Part shown: positions 43,205 to 55,137 of the stretch, in pieces
Position numbering within the stretch: position 1 is the first letter of the stretch
How the letters are laid out: each line of letters opens with the position of its first letter
DNA from: Corylus avellana
Taxonomy: Eukaryota > Streptophyta > Magnoliopsida > Fagales > Betulaceae
Direction of reading: 5' to 3'
Assembly (NCBI RefSeq): GCF_901000735.1
Contig: NC_081551.1
Span: 18,194,545-18,258,544, forward strand
Length of the DNA: 64,000 nt
The notes under the pieces: model-generated
Database searches by the model: none
Seen by the model: only the letters and a program-made list of their open reading frames with translations
What the model was told of the DNA's origin: nothing
Program-made: the position numbers and the translations under genes

Positions 43205-45051
43205 AATATAAAAATATTGGTCAAACCCGAAAATATTTTCAGTTGATCGAGAAAAATAATTTTCACAAGGTGTAAAATAGTTTATGCTTTCTCATATAGG
43301 TAAAACCATTTTTTGGACAGGCAATTGAGATGGAGTGTTAAAGAGGCAATTACATTGTACTTCAATCCCACCCTCAAATGTTTTCTACTTTTACACTCTT
43401 CCTCACAACTCTATTATATAAAAATATAACAAATGTTTTGAATTTTTTATACGAGCCAAACGCCGAAAAATATTTTTTGAACCATTTTTAGGATTACAAA
43501 CAAACATCGGAAATAGCCAATTTTTTTTTTAAAAAATATTTTATGCTGAAACAAACGAAGCCTTAATTACACACGGAAACAAGCCGAGTATCACTTAATT
43601 TCGTTTGTTTCGACACAAAATGTTTTCCATTAGCAAATGATTTCAACTAAAAACATTTTCAGTGTTTGGCTCATATGGAAAATCAACGATGACAATGGTG
43701 GTGAGGGTCGGCGAACTCCGATGGTGGCAGCCAACGAACTCCAATGGCAAAGGTCGGTGACCTCCGGCGAACTTCGTTGGTGGTTGTCAATGACCTCTGG
43801 CGGTGATAGACAATGAACCGATGAACTACCAGAAGGAAAAGTTCAAAGTCAAAAAATAATTTACGAAAAAAAAAAAAAAGGAAACCATTTTGCGTAACTT
43901 AAAGGATGTTTTTCTAGTCAACCAAAAATATTTTCAATTTGACAAACATTTTCATTTGTACCAAACACCAAAAGAAAAATAAAGAACACAAAACAAACAA
44001 ACCAAGCCATTAAGTAGTCACTAGTGATAAGCAAAAGCCAAAATGGGAACACAAGACTTGCCAGGCAAGAAGGTCAAGTTGAAACACCATTGACCACCTT
44101 TGAAAATGCCAACTTTCCACCCCACTTTGACGTGTTTGCATGCTTGCATTTGTCTTCCTTTCTTTCTTTGTGTTGCCCTTTTATCAAAGTTCACATCTTT
44201 ATCGTCACAAAGGGATAGCAAATATAGCTGTAATGCAATCCAACGATCGAAAAAAAGATACTGGATAATATTATAAGGAAATGATATATTCACCGCTCGT
44301 ATTTCTTGTTTCCCAAGCATCTATTGTGATACGTGCCACACGAGACACAGGAATTTAGGGCCTGAGGATTGAATATTATATGCACTTGAAATATGTGGGG
44401 AATGTTTGGACAAAAATGACACTGTGAACTGTCATTTCGCACAAACTTGATTGAATTAACTCCCAGTAACAAGGAAATATAGCTTTTGTAGAGACCTTGA
44501 CTTGGCCTTTTACCTTCCAAAGACCCAAAAGATTACTTCTAAAGGTGAAAGATAGGAAAGTAGCGTTCCTATGCCTGAGGGGCCTGGGTCGAACCACCAG
44601 TATGTTACACGTGTGCTCAAATGAATTAGGTTTAATAGACCGAGTAGAAGACAATTCTGTAATCCAATTTGAATTTAGCACGAAGAAGAATAATAAGAAT
44701 TAATTGCACTAAAGGCTTAGCTAGATTTGAACTTGGGAATTCTTAGTCAAAACCTGATTTTACAAAGCAAAACATGAGCTTTGGTATGTCAGCCTAGTGT
44801 GCTTCATCAAGAAGAGAACCCATTTTTCTTTTTTCTTTTTCTTTTTTTTGTGATTGAGAGGGGACCCACAGAGTGGGATTTGCAGCAGCTCTTCTTGAAA
44901 GCTAAATCTTTCAGATCATGATCGGCCTTCATCGCTGTTCAATATTTCCTCTATTTCTCCTTTGTGAGTAACATGTCTGAAACCTTCTGCAAAAGAGCTA
45001 GAGCTCAAATACGTGCTCTAACCCAAAGCAAGAGCATTCTAGAAGTGCTAA
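42989..45051. other. Interval between the hAT-like element and TRM5
   Basis: It contains an uninterrupted poly-T run of more than 30 bases at about 43170-43202, and at about 43480-43990 a dispersed repeat with cggtgacctccggcgaactt-like units related to 49920-50230. Overlapping ORFs at 44021-44703 on both strands look non-coding. The part nearest 45051 should be TRM5 3' untranslated region. Confidence 0.4.
43480..43990. repeat. Dispersed repeat, related copy at 49920-50230
   Basis: It shares with 49920-50230 the sequence of motifs aaaatgtttt/aaaatatttc, gtttggctcat/gtttgactcgt ..ggaaaat, cctccgg..., aacttcg and agttcaaa(g/c)tcaaaaaat. It looks like a TIR element of unknown class with gtttgtttcgacacaaaatg on the left and cattttcatttgtaccaaac on the right as possible ends. 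Confidence 0.45.
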
Positions 45052-48000
45052 TCACTCAGCAGAATGGACAGTGTCAGTGTCATCTTCAATGAAGCATGCT
45101 TCTGGCAGCCTAAAACTTAAGCAAAACATTGCCTGCATAATGCGTATAGTGAAGGTAAACAGAAGGGCAACGAAGGCATGCTTATACTTACTGAACAAAA
45201 AATATATCATTTTTTTTTATAAAAAAAAAAAAGAAAAGAAAAAGTGCTGCCAGATAGTGATACCTTGTTTGGAGCCACATCCCTAACCCTATAAAATAGT
45301 GGGTCTTGTATGCAGGCATTCAAGGCAGACTCTGCCTCCTGCAAAAAATAGTTGCAAAAAGCAGTTTAAATCCCACTACAGCAATGTGATCAGAGCAGTG
45401 CCCCTAGGGCGTCACTCTGACTTCATAACAAAAATACTGTGCGTCTATGCATCATAAAAGGTCAAAGACCTTAGCTTCACCAAGCTAAAAGGACTTGCAG
45501 GAAATTAATCAGCATGGCATATAAAAAGTTTTACAAAAGAAATAACATTTCATACATATAGAGCAAACTTACTGAAACTATAAATTCTTGGGTTTCATTT
45601 GCCCGCATGAAGCAATAGCAGTGAATCCAAGGAAGAGGTCCCTTCCAATATTTCCTCTGGATTATGCCCCTAAATACATCTGAAGGAAAATTTAAAGTTT
45701 GGCTTCTGTTAACAAATCTTCCTAGCTATGGAACAGAGAATTGAGTAAAAATGACAGCACAAAGAAATATATAACAAACTGCTTACAGTAGAAACGAGAA
45801 ATAAAAAATAAAAAATAATAATAATAAAAATTAAAAAAAAAACTTTGTCTATCATTTTGATGCCATTTGCTATTTGGTCTTCTGAATTTAAGAATGGTAA
45901 TGACAAAATGATATCCCAACAAATAAACTAATCAAACCAAAAAAGGATGTTTACCCAATAGAACAAATGATCAAAATAATCCGAAAAGAGATTATTGCAA
46001 AGGCATCTTACCAAGAAATTGAAGAGCAGAAGCAGGTAAGTTCATGATCACATGATCAACATGCTCCCAAGTCTTGGCATTTGACATCTCAGAGCCTCTC
46101 ATCCTCTTATTTGCACTTCCTTTTCTACGACCAGCTACAGTGGTACCAGTTCCATCAGCACCCCCATTCTCTGTGGAGAAAAATATTATGGATACAGCTA
46201 TTTCAACCAATAAATATATGCATCTAGCTCTACAATTGACAATAATGATACAGTGAGGGGACACTTCACTGCATCAAATTTAGTGATGGCCCAATGCCTG
46301 ATTGTTGTGCATATGATACTTTCTTGCCAAATTACCTGAAGGTCTTTTAACAGCAGATACAGATGTATCGGCTGTCCTACTTGAACCTTGTGCAAACACC
46401 AGATTACTAGCAATATTATCTGGTACTTCCTTTGCCTCAACTGCAGAAAATAGAAGATTTAGATGAAACCATACGGTAACAAGTGATACCTAGAGGGAGA
46501 TTAAAAATATATTTACACAAAAATATTACCAGTCAGTGTCCCAATTTCTGACTTTGATTCCTCACTGGCCTGAATCTCATATTTCTCACAAGTTCCCCTC
46601 TTGAGAACATCAGGCTCCATTTTAATCTCACTATCTGGCACTGCCATCAATTGTAAAATGAAATTTCTTGCATCCATGTTGTATGCGCAAACAAGATCAT
46701 CAACTTTGTTGATTTCTGCATTGATCTTCAGATAACGAATGCTATCTGGATTTAAGTCATTCGCATACACTACACATCCTTTCTGTGCTGCTGGAATAGC
46801 AAAAGGACCAATACCAGCAAACATGTCACATATTGTCTCCCCTGCTCGGAACTGAGAAACCAGTCTCATGTGTTCATGTTCCAATCTTGAATTCCAATAG
46901 ACCAAGCTGTAATCAAGCTTGAAAGTTGCCCTATATTGCTTCACTTCTGTAACCATATCATTTTGTCCCGCGAGAATTTCAAACTTTGGCACTCGGAACT
47001 CATTTGTAATTGTACCAACTTTATTAACAATAGTTTTGATTCTTGGATAATTTTTCTGCATATATAAATCAAAGCTTTAAATATAAAGAATTAAAAGTAC
47101 AGATGGAAGGTCAAAGGTGAAACCTACAAATATACAAAGAATATTATTTTCAACAGTAAAGAAAGTGCCCCAATATGAGGACTACAAGTTAGATAGCCTT
47201 CCACGCATAAATATTCAGAACAAAAGCAAGGTCTATTTAAAGGCCAGTGAAAACATACATCATAGATAACCTTTGCAATAACATCCTTGTGGGGAAGTAA
47301 GTCATCATGTATATTCAGATGAGCAATGTGACCTGTTTAAGCATGGAGAAATGTTAATTCATATTCAGTGAGCAGAAAAGGAGGTTTTTTAGCATTGTAA
47401 ATGGTGACAATCAGTAAGACAAATGAAGCTGTGTGCAGTAAGGTAACTGGTAAGCCACGTAGCAATGAGAGCATATAATTATTAGCCAACAAGGAATAAA
47501 ACAAACAATATGTATAACATAAACTGAATACTTAACTATTGTTTCAAAAGACGAAGGCACCTCCATTCCAGGAGGCAGAATCTGCTTCAATATATGATCT
47601 ACAATTACAAAACCAGGCAGAAAGCTGTTAATTAGTCAGCACACTACAAAAATTGGAATGCAAATAGAAAATCATAATTATGAAATCATCCAAGTAGTTT
47701 AATATATAGTCCTTGGTGCTTGAACCTACAGAGAGACAGGGTGTCTGACTTAAAAAAAAAAACACAAAAATAAAGATGTAGGGCATCAAACATAGCCATT
47801 GCCCAAAATCTGGAGATGTCAGCGTACTTATATATGCATATGTGAGAAATGATCAGATTCAATACATCAATCAGAACATGTATTTGATTTTGCATACGCA
47901 TGAGGAAGACCCATGGACAGTTCATGAAAGGAAATCTAACAATTATGGTACAGAGAATATGCTACATCCTTAAAAATCACGTTGCAACTATTGAAAATTC

Positions 48001-49427
48001 AGAGAATACTTTATTTATTAAATAAAAAATAAAAAATAAAAAAGATATAATTCTTATGACAGTTGCATATGCAAATTGCAAAAGAGACTGGCAGTAGCAT
48101 GTACAATAAAGCATATTTAAGTTTAAGGAACACAATTTATTGAAAAATAGATTAAAAGGAAAAAAAATGAAACAAACAATATTGCCACATAATTTGCAGA
48201 GGATCACACTGACCTGAACCCCAATATGAATATCCAAGTGTCAGCGAATAGGGAACTACTTCAATCTTGCATAAACCTTTCAGCTCATCAAGTTTTTGGT
48301 CTGGAATATCAGATAAATCTGCACCCACAGTAAGAAGCTCTCTATTAGCAAGAGACAATCACATCCAGAAAAACAATACACAAACAACTAACACAAATGA
48401 TTAAATGCCATACTGACCACAGATACATGACATAAAGTTTGGGCTCATTTTCATGAAGTCAAGGAAAACATTAACAAAATAAAGACTTCTTCCAAAAAAA
48501 CAATTCCCAAGTAACATGAGTCAGAAAGACCCGCTAAAATGAAAAAGTGATTAAATCATAATGGCCAACCAGTCAGCCTCTTCAGATGTGTGTGTCTAGT
48601 TGGTAGCCTTGGCTCCTCAGCTCAAGAAAAAACATATGCCATCTTTGCATCTTGCAGCTAAACTAAACTTCGCACCATAAAGGGCCTACCATATAATATA
48701 CCAGACTGCTGCCAAAGCAACCATCAAAACTCACTAAGCTCCACGATAACTATGAGTCAATGTCTGTTTGGTTTAACTGTTTCAAAACATGCAGTTTGAA
48801 CAAATAACGATTTTAAAACACAGTTAATGAAAACATAAATTTGAAAAAACGCATTTAAGTGTTTCATAAAATCGTGCGTTTTCTAACAATCACCCCTAGT
48901 CTCCTGTGCAAAAAAAAAAAAAATTGGGGCCAAACTCACTCCCAATCTATATCAAAACTAGGCAGCATTAAAATTTCAACATCCTAAACTTCGTAACTTA
49001 ACAACAAAACAGTATAATCATATGGAATTTTCAGTAGATGCATTACAATTGTTAAAATTCTTTCATTTATATCCATCTTTTAGCAAAAATTCATAACCAA
49101 ATAATTCACATACATAAATTTCACAGTTTCTTGTTCATACCAGGATTCTGAACCCTTTCAGATAATATCATGTACCGGTTTTTCTCACACGTTGGATCTT
49201 CCGTAATAGGCTTAATGCGGGGCTTGTCGAGCAAATACCTGTATAAAAAAATGGCGTGCCAAAAACATCTTTAAATAAATAAATAAAAATGAAAATCGAA
49301 ATTAAGAGAAAGAAAATGATATAATCACCCACCCGTTTAAAATTCGAGTGGCGACCTTGCAAAGCTCGCGAGGGATTCGAAGCGCCCGCAGCTTCAAATG
49401 CACATCGAACTTGCTTTCGTCCAACAT
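45052..49427 (-). CDS. TRM5: tRNA (guanine(37)-N(1))-methyltransferase, TRM5 type
   Basis: Eleven exons: 49427-49333, 49238-49141, 48318-48214, 47598-47537 (or 47536), 47332-47259, 47055-46530, 46440-46336, 46170-46012, 45679-45573, 45338-45264, 45132-45052. About 495 residues. TRM5 puts a methyl group from S-adenosylmethionine on G37 next to the anticodon, which protects the reading frame in translation. The N-terminal domain starts [20 protein letters not shown]; the linker has LGYSYWGS and [15 protein letters not shown]; the SAM-binding loop [15 protein letters not shown] is at about 221-235; the catalytic NLP is at about 399-401 ([10 protein letters not shown]); the end is [14 protein letters not shown]. 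Anomaly: the exon-4 donor reads ATAGTTAAG, and canonical splicing at ATA|GTTAAG shifts the frame by one base. With one further G the whole gene is in frame. All other joints are canonical and in phase. Confidence 0.88.
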
Positions 49428-49700
49428 TTGCACTGTCACAGAGTTCTGTTCAAATCACCAGAAGGAACGCAGAATTATTCTCCAAGTCTGCAATTATTTT
49501 TAAAATTAAAAAGAAAAATAAAGAGGGCATTAAGGTTTACATGTAGAGCTTGAAGTTGAGGAACGAACTGAGTGAAATGTATTGTAACGAAAACCTTGAT
49601 ATGCCCGAGATCAGTAACTGTTGCAGCAAAGAGGGCACTAGGGTTTTAAGAATCAAATCCAGGAGGTTTTTCAAGTTTGCAGGGTGCGACGTCGTTTGAC
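49428..49700 (-). other. TRM5 5' leader with an intron
   Basis: On the minus strand an exon-like leader (about 49700-49541) ends at ACAT|GTAAAC and joins an acceptor gaacag at about 49446, leaving an 18-nt leader piece before the ATG at 49427. No ATG lies in the joined leader, and a stop precedes the frame, which supports the chosen start. The upstream boundary is not defined by sequence. Confidence 0.5.
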
Positions 49701-50470
49701 TGTAGCGAATTTGGGCTGAACTTGGATGGATTGGGTTTCCACTTTCGAATTCACTTCCAATACCATACCTCTCGTGTTGGATTAAGAGGCCCAATTTCGT
49801 TAAATTGGATGTTCGGATTGGGTAGATGAAGTTTTAGGAAAAATGTTTTAACGGCCGTTCAGTTTAGGTTTAACTCTTTATTAAATCGCTCTTTAAAATT
49901 TATAATTTGGAAAATTACTTTTTAAGACTCTGTTTGTTTTGATGTAAAATATTTCTTATCAGAAACAATTTTTAACAAAATCATTTTTCAAGGAAGAAAA
50001 AGGAAGATTTTTTTGAAATATTTTTAAATGTTTGACTCGTTCGGAAAATAAGCGACGGCAAAAAAAAAAGTCAGCGGCTTTCGGCAACCTCCGGTGGCAA
50101 ATTCTGGCAAACTTCGGCTGCAACGAAGAATGAATACGTGTAAAAATGAGAAGTTCAAACTCAAAAAATTGTGTACTTTTTAAAAAAGAGAAACTATTTT
50201 ATAACCGTTCTCCTTCATTATCTATTAAAGGTGATGAGTTTTGTTAACTGAGTTAATAAATTTTGTCACCAAATAGTTATCAAATGAACGAATATATATA
50301 TAAGGAGAAAGTTTATATTATATTTGTTTAGTTATAAATTAATCTTTTCTTTTTGAATGATAGAATAATCCTAACCTCAGCAAATTTGACATAAATAATA
50401 GGTTAAGCTTCAGAACTTAAGATATTCCATAAAACTGACCTAAATCAGTAGATTTGCTCCATTAATATGC
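49701..50470. other. TRM5 upstream region with a dispersed repeat
   Basis: 49920-50230 is related to the repeat at 43480-43990. The remainder is AT-rich with no gene recognised. Confidence 0.45.
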
Positions 50471-50750
50471 TGTTGGAAACCCTATTTGATAGGGATAAGA
50501 TTTGGGTGACATAGGTTGAGTTGGAATTCCATTCCAATTAATTAATATTAGATTATTTAAATTAAGATTATATTATTTGAAATCAAGATTAGGATTAATG
50601 AGTTATCGTATTGTATTTCTATTTAAAGACCATTTTGTTGCTAATGAGAAACAGAGAAGATATTTGTGAATATGGGTATTCTCTTACCCTAAGTAGAGAG
50701 TTGTGGTCACTTCTACCCAAAAAATAAATACTCAACGTCACAATCCAACA
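50471..50750 (+). repeat. Short solo LTR or TRIM-type LTR
   Basis: A 280-bp block beginning TGTTGGAAACCC and ending ACAATCCAACA, so the termini form the TG...CA inverted pair TGTTGGA/TCCAACA. It includes a TATA-like tatttctatttaaag and a TRIM-like size. The flanks do not give an exact 5-bp duplication. No second LTR was seen within several hundred bases. Confidence 0.5.
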
Positions 50751-51677
50751 TATTTTCATGGTGACTTTATGCCCAGAAGGAAAACAAATATCCTAAATAA
50801 CAAGAAAAGTTGAATAAGATCATTTCAATTGAAAATCCGGGGCAATTCTCTATACCAACCGCAGGGATGAGAAGGGCAAGTTGCTAAGGCTTCCTCCTCC
50901 TGTTTAGGTAGAGACTTTAAGAGGAGGTCTATTGTCCAAGCAACTTGCCTGGATAGAGGGCTTTTTGCTTTTGGCAAAAGGTCCTCTTTCTCTTTTCACA
51001 TTATTGTTACAATTTTTTCACCCTTCCTCTTTATGCAGGGGATCACAGCAAATCCTTATCCTTGACTAAATAACAAAGTCAGAAATATTGGGCTATCTGG
51101 GCACCAAAAACAACTAAAATTTGAATGCAACTGATGATGTGGGGTGGGGTGGGGGGCAACTTAACGTGGACATAAATTACATAGAAAATGACCTCATAGT
51201 GAACCTCTTTTGGACTTTGTGGCACTTGCATTTTGCTTTTGGTCAATGAAAATGCAATGACCTTTACCATTCTTCAATGGCTTTATCGACCTTTACCGTT
51301 ATTTTGGGTCGTTTCTGTTTTGTTCTATCGCTTATAGCCTTATAGCAGTCCGCCCCCTTTCTTCACTGTTTTGCTTCATTTCTTTTCCATTTTTTTTTTC
51401 ATTTTTAAATTTAAAATAATAGTGTAGCAATCAAATTGGATTTAGCAGCCACAACGGTGTACTGCTGAAGCAGGACTTTGTCATCATATGCTATTTGGTT
51501 GGACATTCTAGACACACTCTATTTGGGGATGGCTCATCACCAATTCATTTTGCACCCTACTATTTCCCATTCACAGTTTAGATTTAGCCACGACAATAAA
51601 ATTTAATCTGCCCATCAAGTTTATGTTAACTATTCGCTTCCTCATTCATTAAGCAAATTATTATTGAAAAATGTGTT
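50751..51677. other. Gene-free interval
   Basis: If the 280-bp block is a 5' LTR, the sequence after it (catggtgactttatgcccag) could be internal TRIM sequence, but no matching LTR follows. No gene recognised. Confidence 0.45.
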
Positions 51678-52277
51678 ATTTTAAACGAGAATAATTTATG
51701 TACTGGAGTTGCACAAAAGTCTTCTTTTGGTCCAACCATTCATCATCTACCACCTCAGCATTGAACACATTATTAAAATAAAACCAAACCATCTGATTAT
51801 ATCAGGTTTAATCATTTAAATTTTTTTTTTTTTAAAAAAAGATTTTGCAAATAGAGAGGGGTGGCGCCATCAGGGGTAGCCACGCTGCCACCCTCGGCCC
51901 AGGGATGGCCGCACAAGCCACCCCCTTTGGCCTGTGGGGTGGCCGCGAGCCACCCCCTGTGGCTTGGAGAGTGGCCGCAAGCCACCCCTGTGGCCTGGAT
52001 CTCTTCTCTCTCTCTCTCTCTCTCCGCTGGTGGCTCCCTATGGCATGGGGGTGGCTGCGAGCCACCCCCTGTGGCCACAGGAGGGTGATTTGTTTTTTTT
52101 AAAAAAAAATTAATTTTTGAAGTTTTTATTTCCTTAAACTTGGTATAATCTGGTGCAACAAGATTTTTTTTTCTAAAATTAAATCTGATAAAATTTGCTT
52201 AGGTGTTACCTTTTAATTGGTGGCACAAAAGCCACATTTTGTGCAACTTCAATACCCAAGACGCTCTCATTTTAAAC
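51678..52277. mobile_element. Mutator-type element with GC-rich core and 9-bp target duplication
   Basis: The element is 51687-52268 (582 bp), flanked by attttaaac at 51678-51686 and 52269-52277. The inverted ends start gaga and share gtactggagttgcacaaaa (right complement gtattgaagttgcacaaaa). The core (51855-52085) is strikingly GC-rich, made of ggtggccgcgagccaccccc and related units that fold back on themselves. There are ORFs on both strands through the core, all repeat-derived. A relative is at 36182-36771. Confidence 0.8.
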
Positions 52278-53297
52278 ACTCATCTCTTATTTCACCCTTA
52301 TATTATCAAATTGATATCACCGTGTGTTGAGTAGGGTAAATTCGTTAAATTACACAATTACCCAAGGCAGAGGCCCTAGCACGGAATGGGATTGAAATGG
52401 AAAGGAGCTGCTTGATTCCTAAGGGTAAAAATGTAATTTCACTTTATTTTTGGACACTTTTGCTCATATCACCCTCTCTCAACCAGTGTCGTTAATTAAC
52501 CAAACCAACTTTCTCATACTGCAATACCAAAAAAAAATAAAACCTTTCTCATACTGCTAATCATTGTAATCTAGTGCTCCACGCAGTTCAAGAATTTCAT
52601 CGAATGGATTTCGGCTTATTAATAATAGCATGTATGTTGTAGTTTAAAAAAGTGGTGCTTTCATTACCATAATCTTTATACTCAAATAATTTTTTTGGAG
52701 CCACGCCAGAGCATTTCTCAATTCTTGTGGAAGGAATGCTTTGGTGGAAAATGAATTGGATGAATCTGACAGTACGTGAATGAGAGGAAATTGGTGCAAA
52801 ATGAATTGGGGGTGAACAATCCCATTCTATTTGATGACTTTCAATATTTGTATTGTTGGGTTCTCCTCAAAAAAAGTCAACCAACACAGATGGGTACTAA
52901 AACCTGGTTTCTGTTCTTTTCCTTGTCCTTCATGAATTGAATCAGTGAGGGATCAGTGGTTAATTGCATCCCCACGATTGTATCATACATAGATCAATTA
53001 CTGCGCACCAGAACTTTGAAAGAAAAGAGAAAATATGCAAAAAAGCATAAAATACTGTAAATACATAACAAAAAAGAAAAACCCAGGTATTTCATTCATT
53101 CCCTTTTGAGGAAAAGCAACCCTCTGCTCCCTTACGTGCCTTGCAGTGGTTGGCCTTGGCGTCCCTTGACCAGCGCTCTTCATCTTCATCTTCTTCTTGA
53201 TTTCAAGGGCGCTGATTAATCTGCCGGCCGCTTGGACAAGTGAATTGGATTGCGGCGCATGATCGACAGCAAGCGTGAAACATAGACTCTGAGAAAA
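52278..53297. other. Gene-free interval, downstream side of the DVL gene
   Basis: Likely contains the DVL 3' untranslated region near 53000-53297. Minus-strand ORFs at 52998-53397 are in other frames of the DVL transcript and look non-coding. Confidence 0.45.
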
Positions 53298-53471
53298 TTA
53301 ATCTGCGATGGCATGGTCGTGCCAGCACAAGAGCATAGAGACGCAACGTCGGATGATGTAGAACCGGGTCCTCTGCTGCTTCACCATTAGCAAACAACGT
53401 TTTCGGAGCCCCGCTTTGCTGCGATTTCTCCTGCTGGGTTGGGATTTTGGATGGTTGTGTAGATTAGACAT
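53298..53471 (-). CDS. DVL/ROTUNDIFOLIA-like small polypeptide
   Basis: An intact 57-codon frame. The N-terminal half is Ser/Arg/Lys-rich ([10 protein letters not shown]). Residues 34-53 read [20 protein letters not shown], the conserved core of the plant DVL/RTFL family, including the Cys, the hydrophobic LL and the invariant CWHDH end. The protein is normal size for the family and has a short AIAD tail. DVL/RTFL peptides are small membrane-associated plant proteins that limit cell proliferation and alter organ shape when overexpressed in Arabidopsis. A TATA box about 100 bp upstream supports the start. The frame is uninterrupted. The exact family member cannot be assigned from sequence alone. 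Confidence 0.88.
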   Translation of the reverse strand: MSNLHNHPKSQPSRRNRSKAGLRKRCLLMVKQQRTRFYIIRRCVSMLLCWHDHAIAD

Positions 53472-53572
53472 GGCGATGGGAAATTTCGGTGGACGAAAAG
53501 GATGCTAATTGAACTGCAAAAGAGTTTTTTTAAGGATAACGCAGTTGAGTTGGGAACACAACAAACGGTGGG

Positions 53573-53579
53573 CTATATA
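53573..53579 (-). promoter_or_regulatory. TATA box of the DVL-like gene
   Basis: On the minus strand CCTATATAGCC, about 100 bp upstream of the ATG at 53471, a typical plant core-promoter spacing allowing a leader of about 70 nt. Confidence 0.6.
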
Positions 53580-55137
53580 GGCTTCAAAGAACATCATCGG
53601 GCAGTGCACCATGGTCCCATCTTTAAGATTCATGTCAGGTCGTCGAAATTTTGCCCTTTCTCTTAATTTACACTATTACCCCTGAAGTACGAATTCAGAT
53701 TTTCTTCCTTCAATAAATTTTAATATCCATAGTATAGATGTATTTTTGAATTAAACTTTAAATCTATAAAAAGTTAAAAGATAAAAATACTCTTTTACTA
53801 TAACTAATAGTTCATTTGAATTAGAGATGATCTTGCTCCTGAATTACTATTATTTGTCATTTTTTCTAAATATAGCGGCAATTTTGATTATATGAGATTT
53901 GAACTATAATTTTGAGTATATAATCCCATACTTGCATATGCTTTGATTATTTGAGATTTGAACTACAATTTTGGTGCAAACAACTGGAATGACTAATGAA
54001 AATAAGAAGGAAAACTTTATTTATTCCCTCTAATTATCACGCAATTTTTAATGCACTCATTTCATTTTTAAAATTTGCAATGTAGGATATTGATTTTCAA
54101 CTGATATCAATTACTCATCCGTTAAATCTTAATAGAGAAAACAAAAATAATTAAAATGCTCATTTATAAAATAAATAATAAAATATAATGAAAAAATTGA
54201 CTCAAGACAAGTCCATGGGTCTACGTCGAGGTAGCTGATAAATCTTGAGTGACGCTATATTATAAATTTTTAAAGTTTATAAAAATATTGAATATTGCGT
54301 GAAAATTCACAAATAAGTGAAGTTTTTTAAAAATAACTATAATAAAGAATATAAAGACATGCAAAATTTCAAATAATAATAATAATAGACCTCAAAAGGT
54401 TCACTTGAAAAATAAAAAATAAAAAAAACTAAAATGGTCATTTAAGACTTTAAGTCACCGCCCGCACGAAAGAACAAAAAATATATCTTGGTCAAAAAGG
54501 CTGTGGGGCCCAGTTTGAAACATTGATGGAGAAATGAAAGCGCAGAGAAGCCGTGTGGGGATGGGCGATTTGCCAAATACAGCGTCTACTACTACCCTCT
54601 TCCCCTCATCCATCCGACGTGGCGTTTTTGTCCTTGCTTCTTATTCCCACGTTTTTCTTTTCGGCTCTTCTAGGAGGTCGGCTCACATTTTTCTCGCCAT
54701 AATATAAGAAGGTGGGACCCTTAGAGAGTAATGGTGAGCAGGTCGGCCAGCCTTGCATTGGCCAGTGAGGCACCTTGTATCGCCATATGTTGGAATTTCC
54801 CGCCGACTCTTTTACTTTTTCACGGTTTTATTCGCTAAAAACTCAGATAACCAAGAGAACTTGTTCGAAATACGGCGAGAGAAAGGAAATATCAAAGGAT
54901 TCAAGGCCCACCTTATCTTCATGTAAATAAATAACCTTTACAAGTTATTTGTTGATTGTGTTGTCACTATCATATTTACGTATTGAAAATGAATTTGGTT
55001 TAGGTACAGTAAAAAAAAATTCTAGTTTTTTAACCATCCTTACACGTGAGAACATTTATTTATGAATCAACAATGTTCAGGCAACTTACATTAAAAAAAA
55101 AAAAAAAAAACAATGTTCAGGCAAAATATACAAGCCC
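53580..55137. other. DVL upstream region and oxygenase downstream region
   Basis: AT-rich sequence. Around 54600-54660 there are ACGT-core motifs (gacgtggcg, cccacgttt) that could bind bZIP factors. A plus-strand ATAATATAAGAAGG followed by a 35-codon ORF near 54731 is not supported as a gene. A poly-A run is at 55093-55110. Confidence 0.4.

Noticed and set aside
44570..44615. Possible tRNA T-arm (gggtcgaaccacc)
   Set aside because: No acceptor stem, D-arm or anticodon arm could be fitted around it.
44021..44703. Overlapping ORFs of 60-100 codons on both strands
   Set aside because: No domain or codon evidence, and several frames are open at once over the same stretch.
54731..54838. 35-codon plus-strand ORF after a TATA-like sequence
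   Set aside because: No signal peptide or family motif, and no supporting leader or conservation evidence; too short to support alone.
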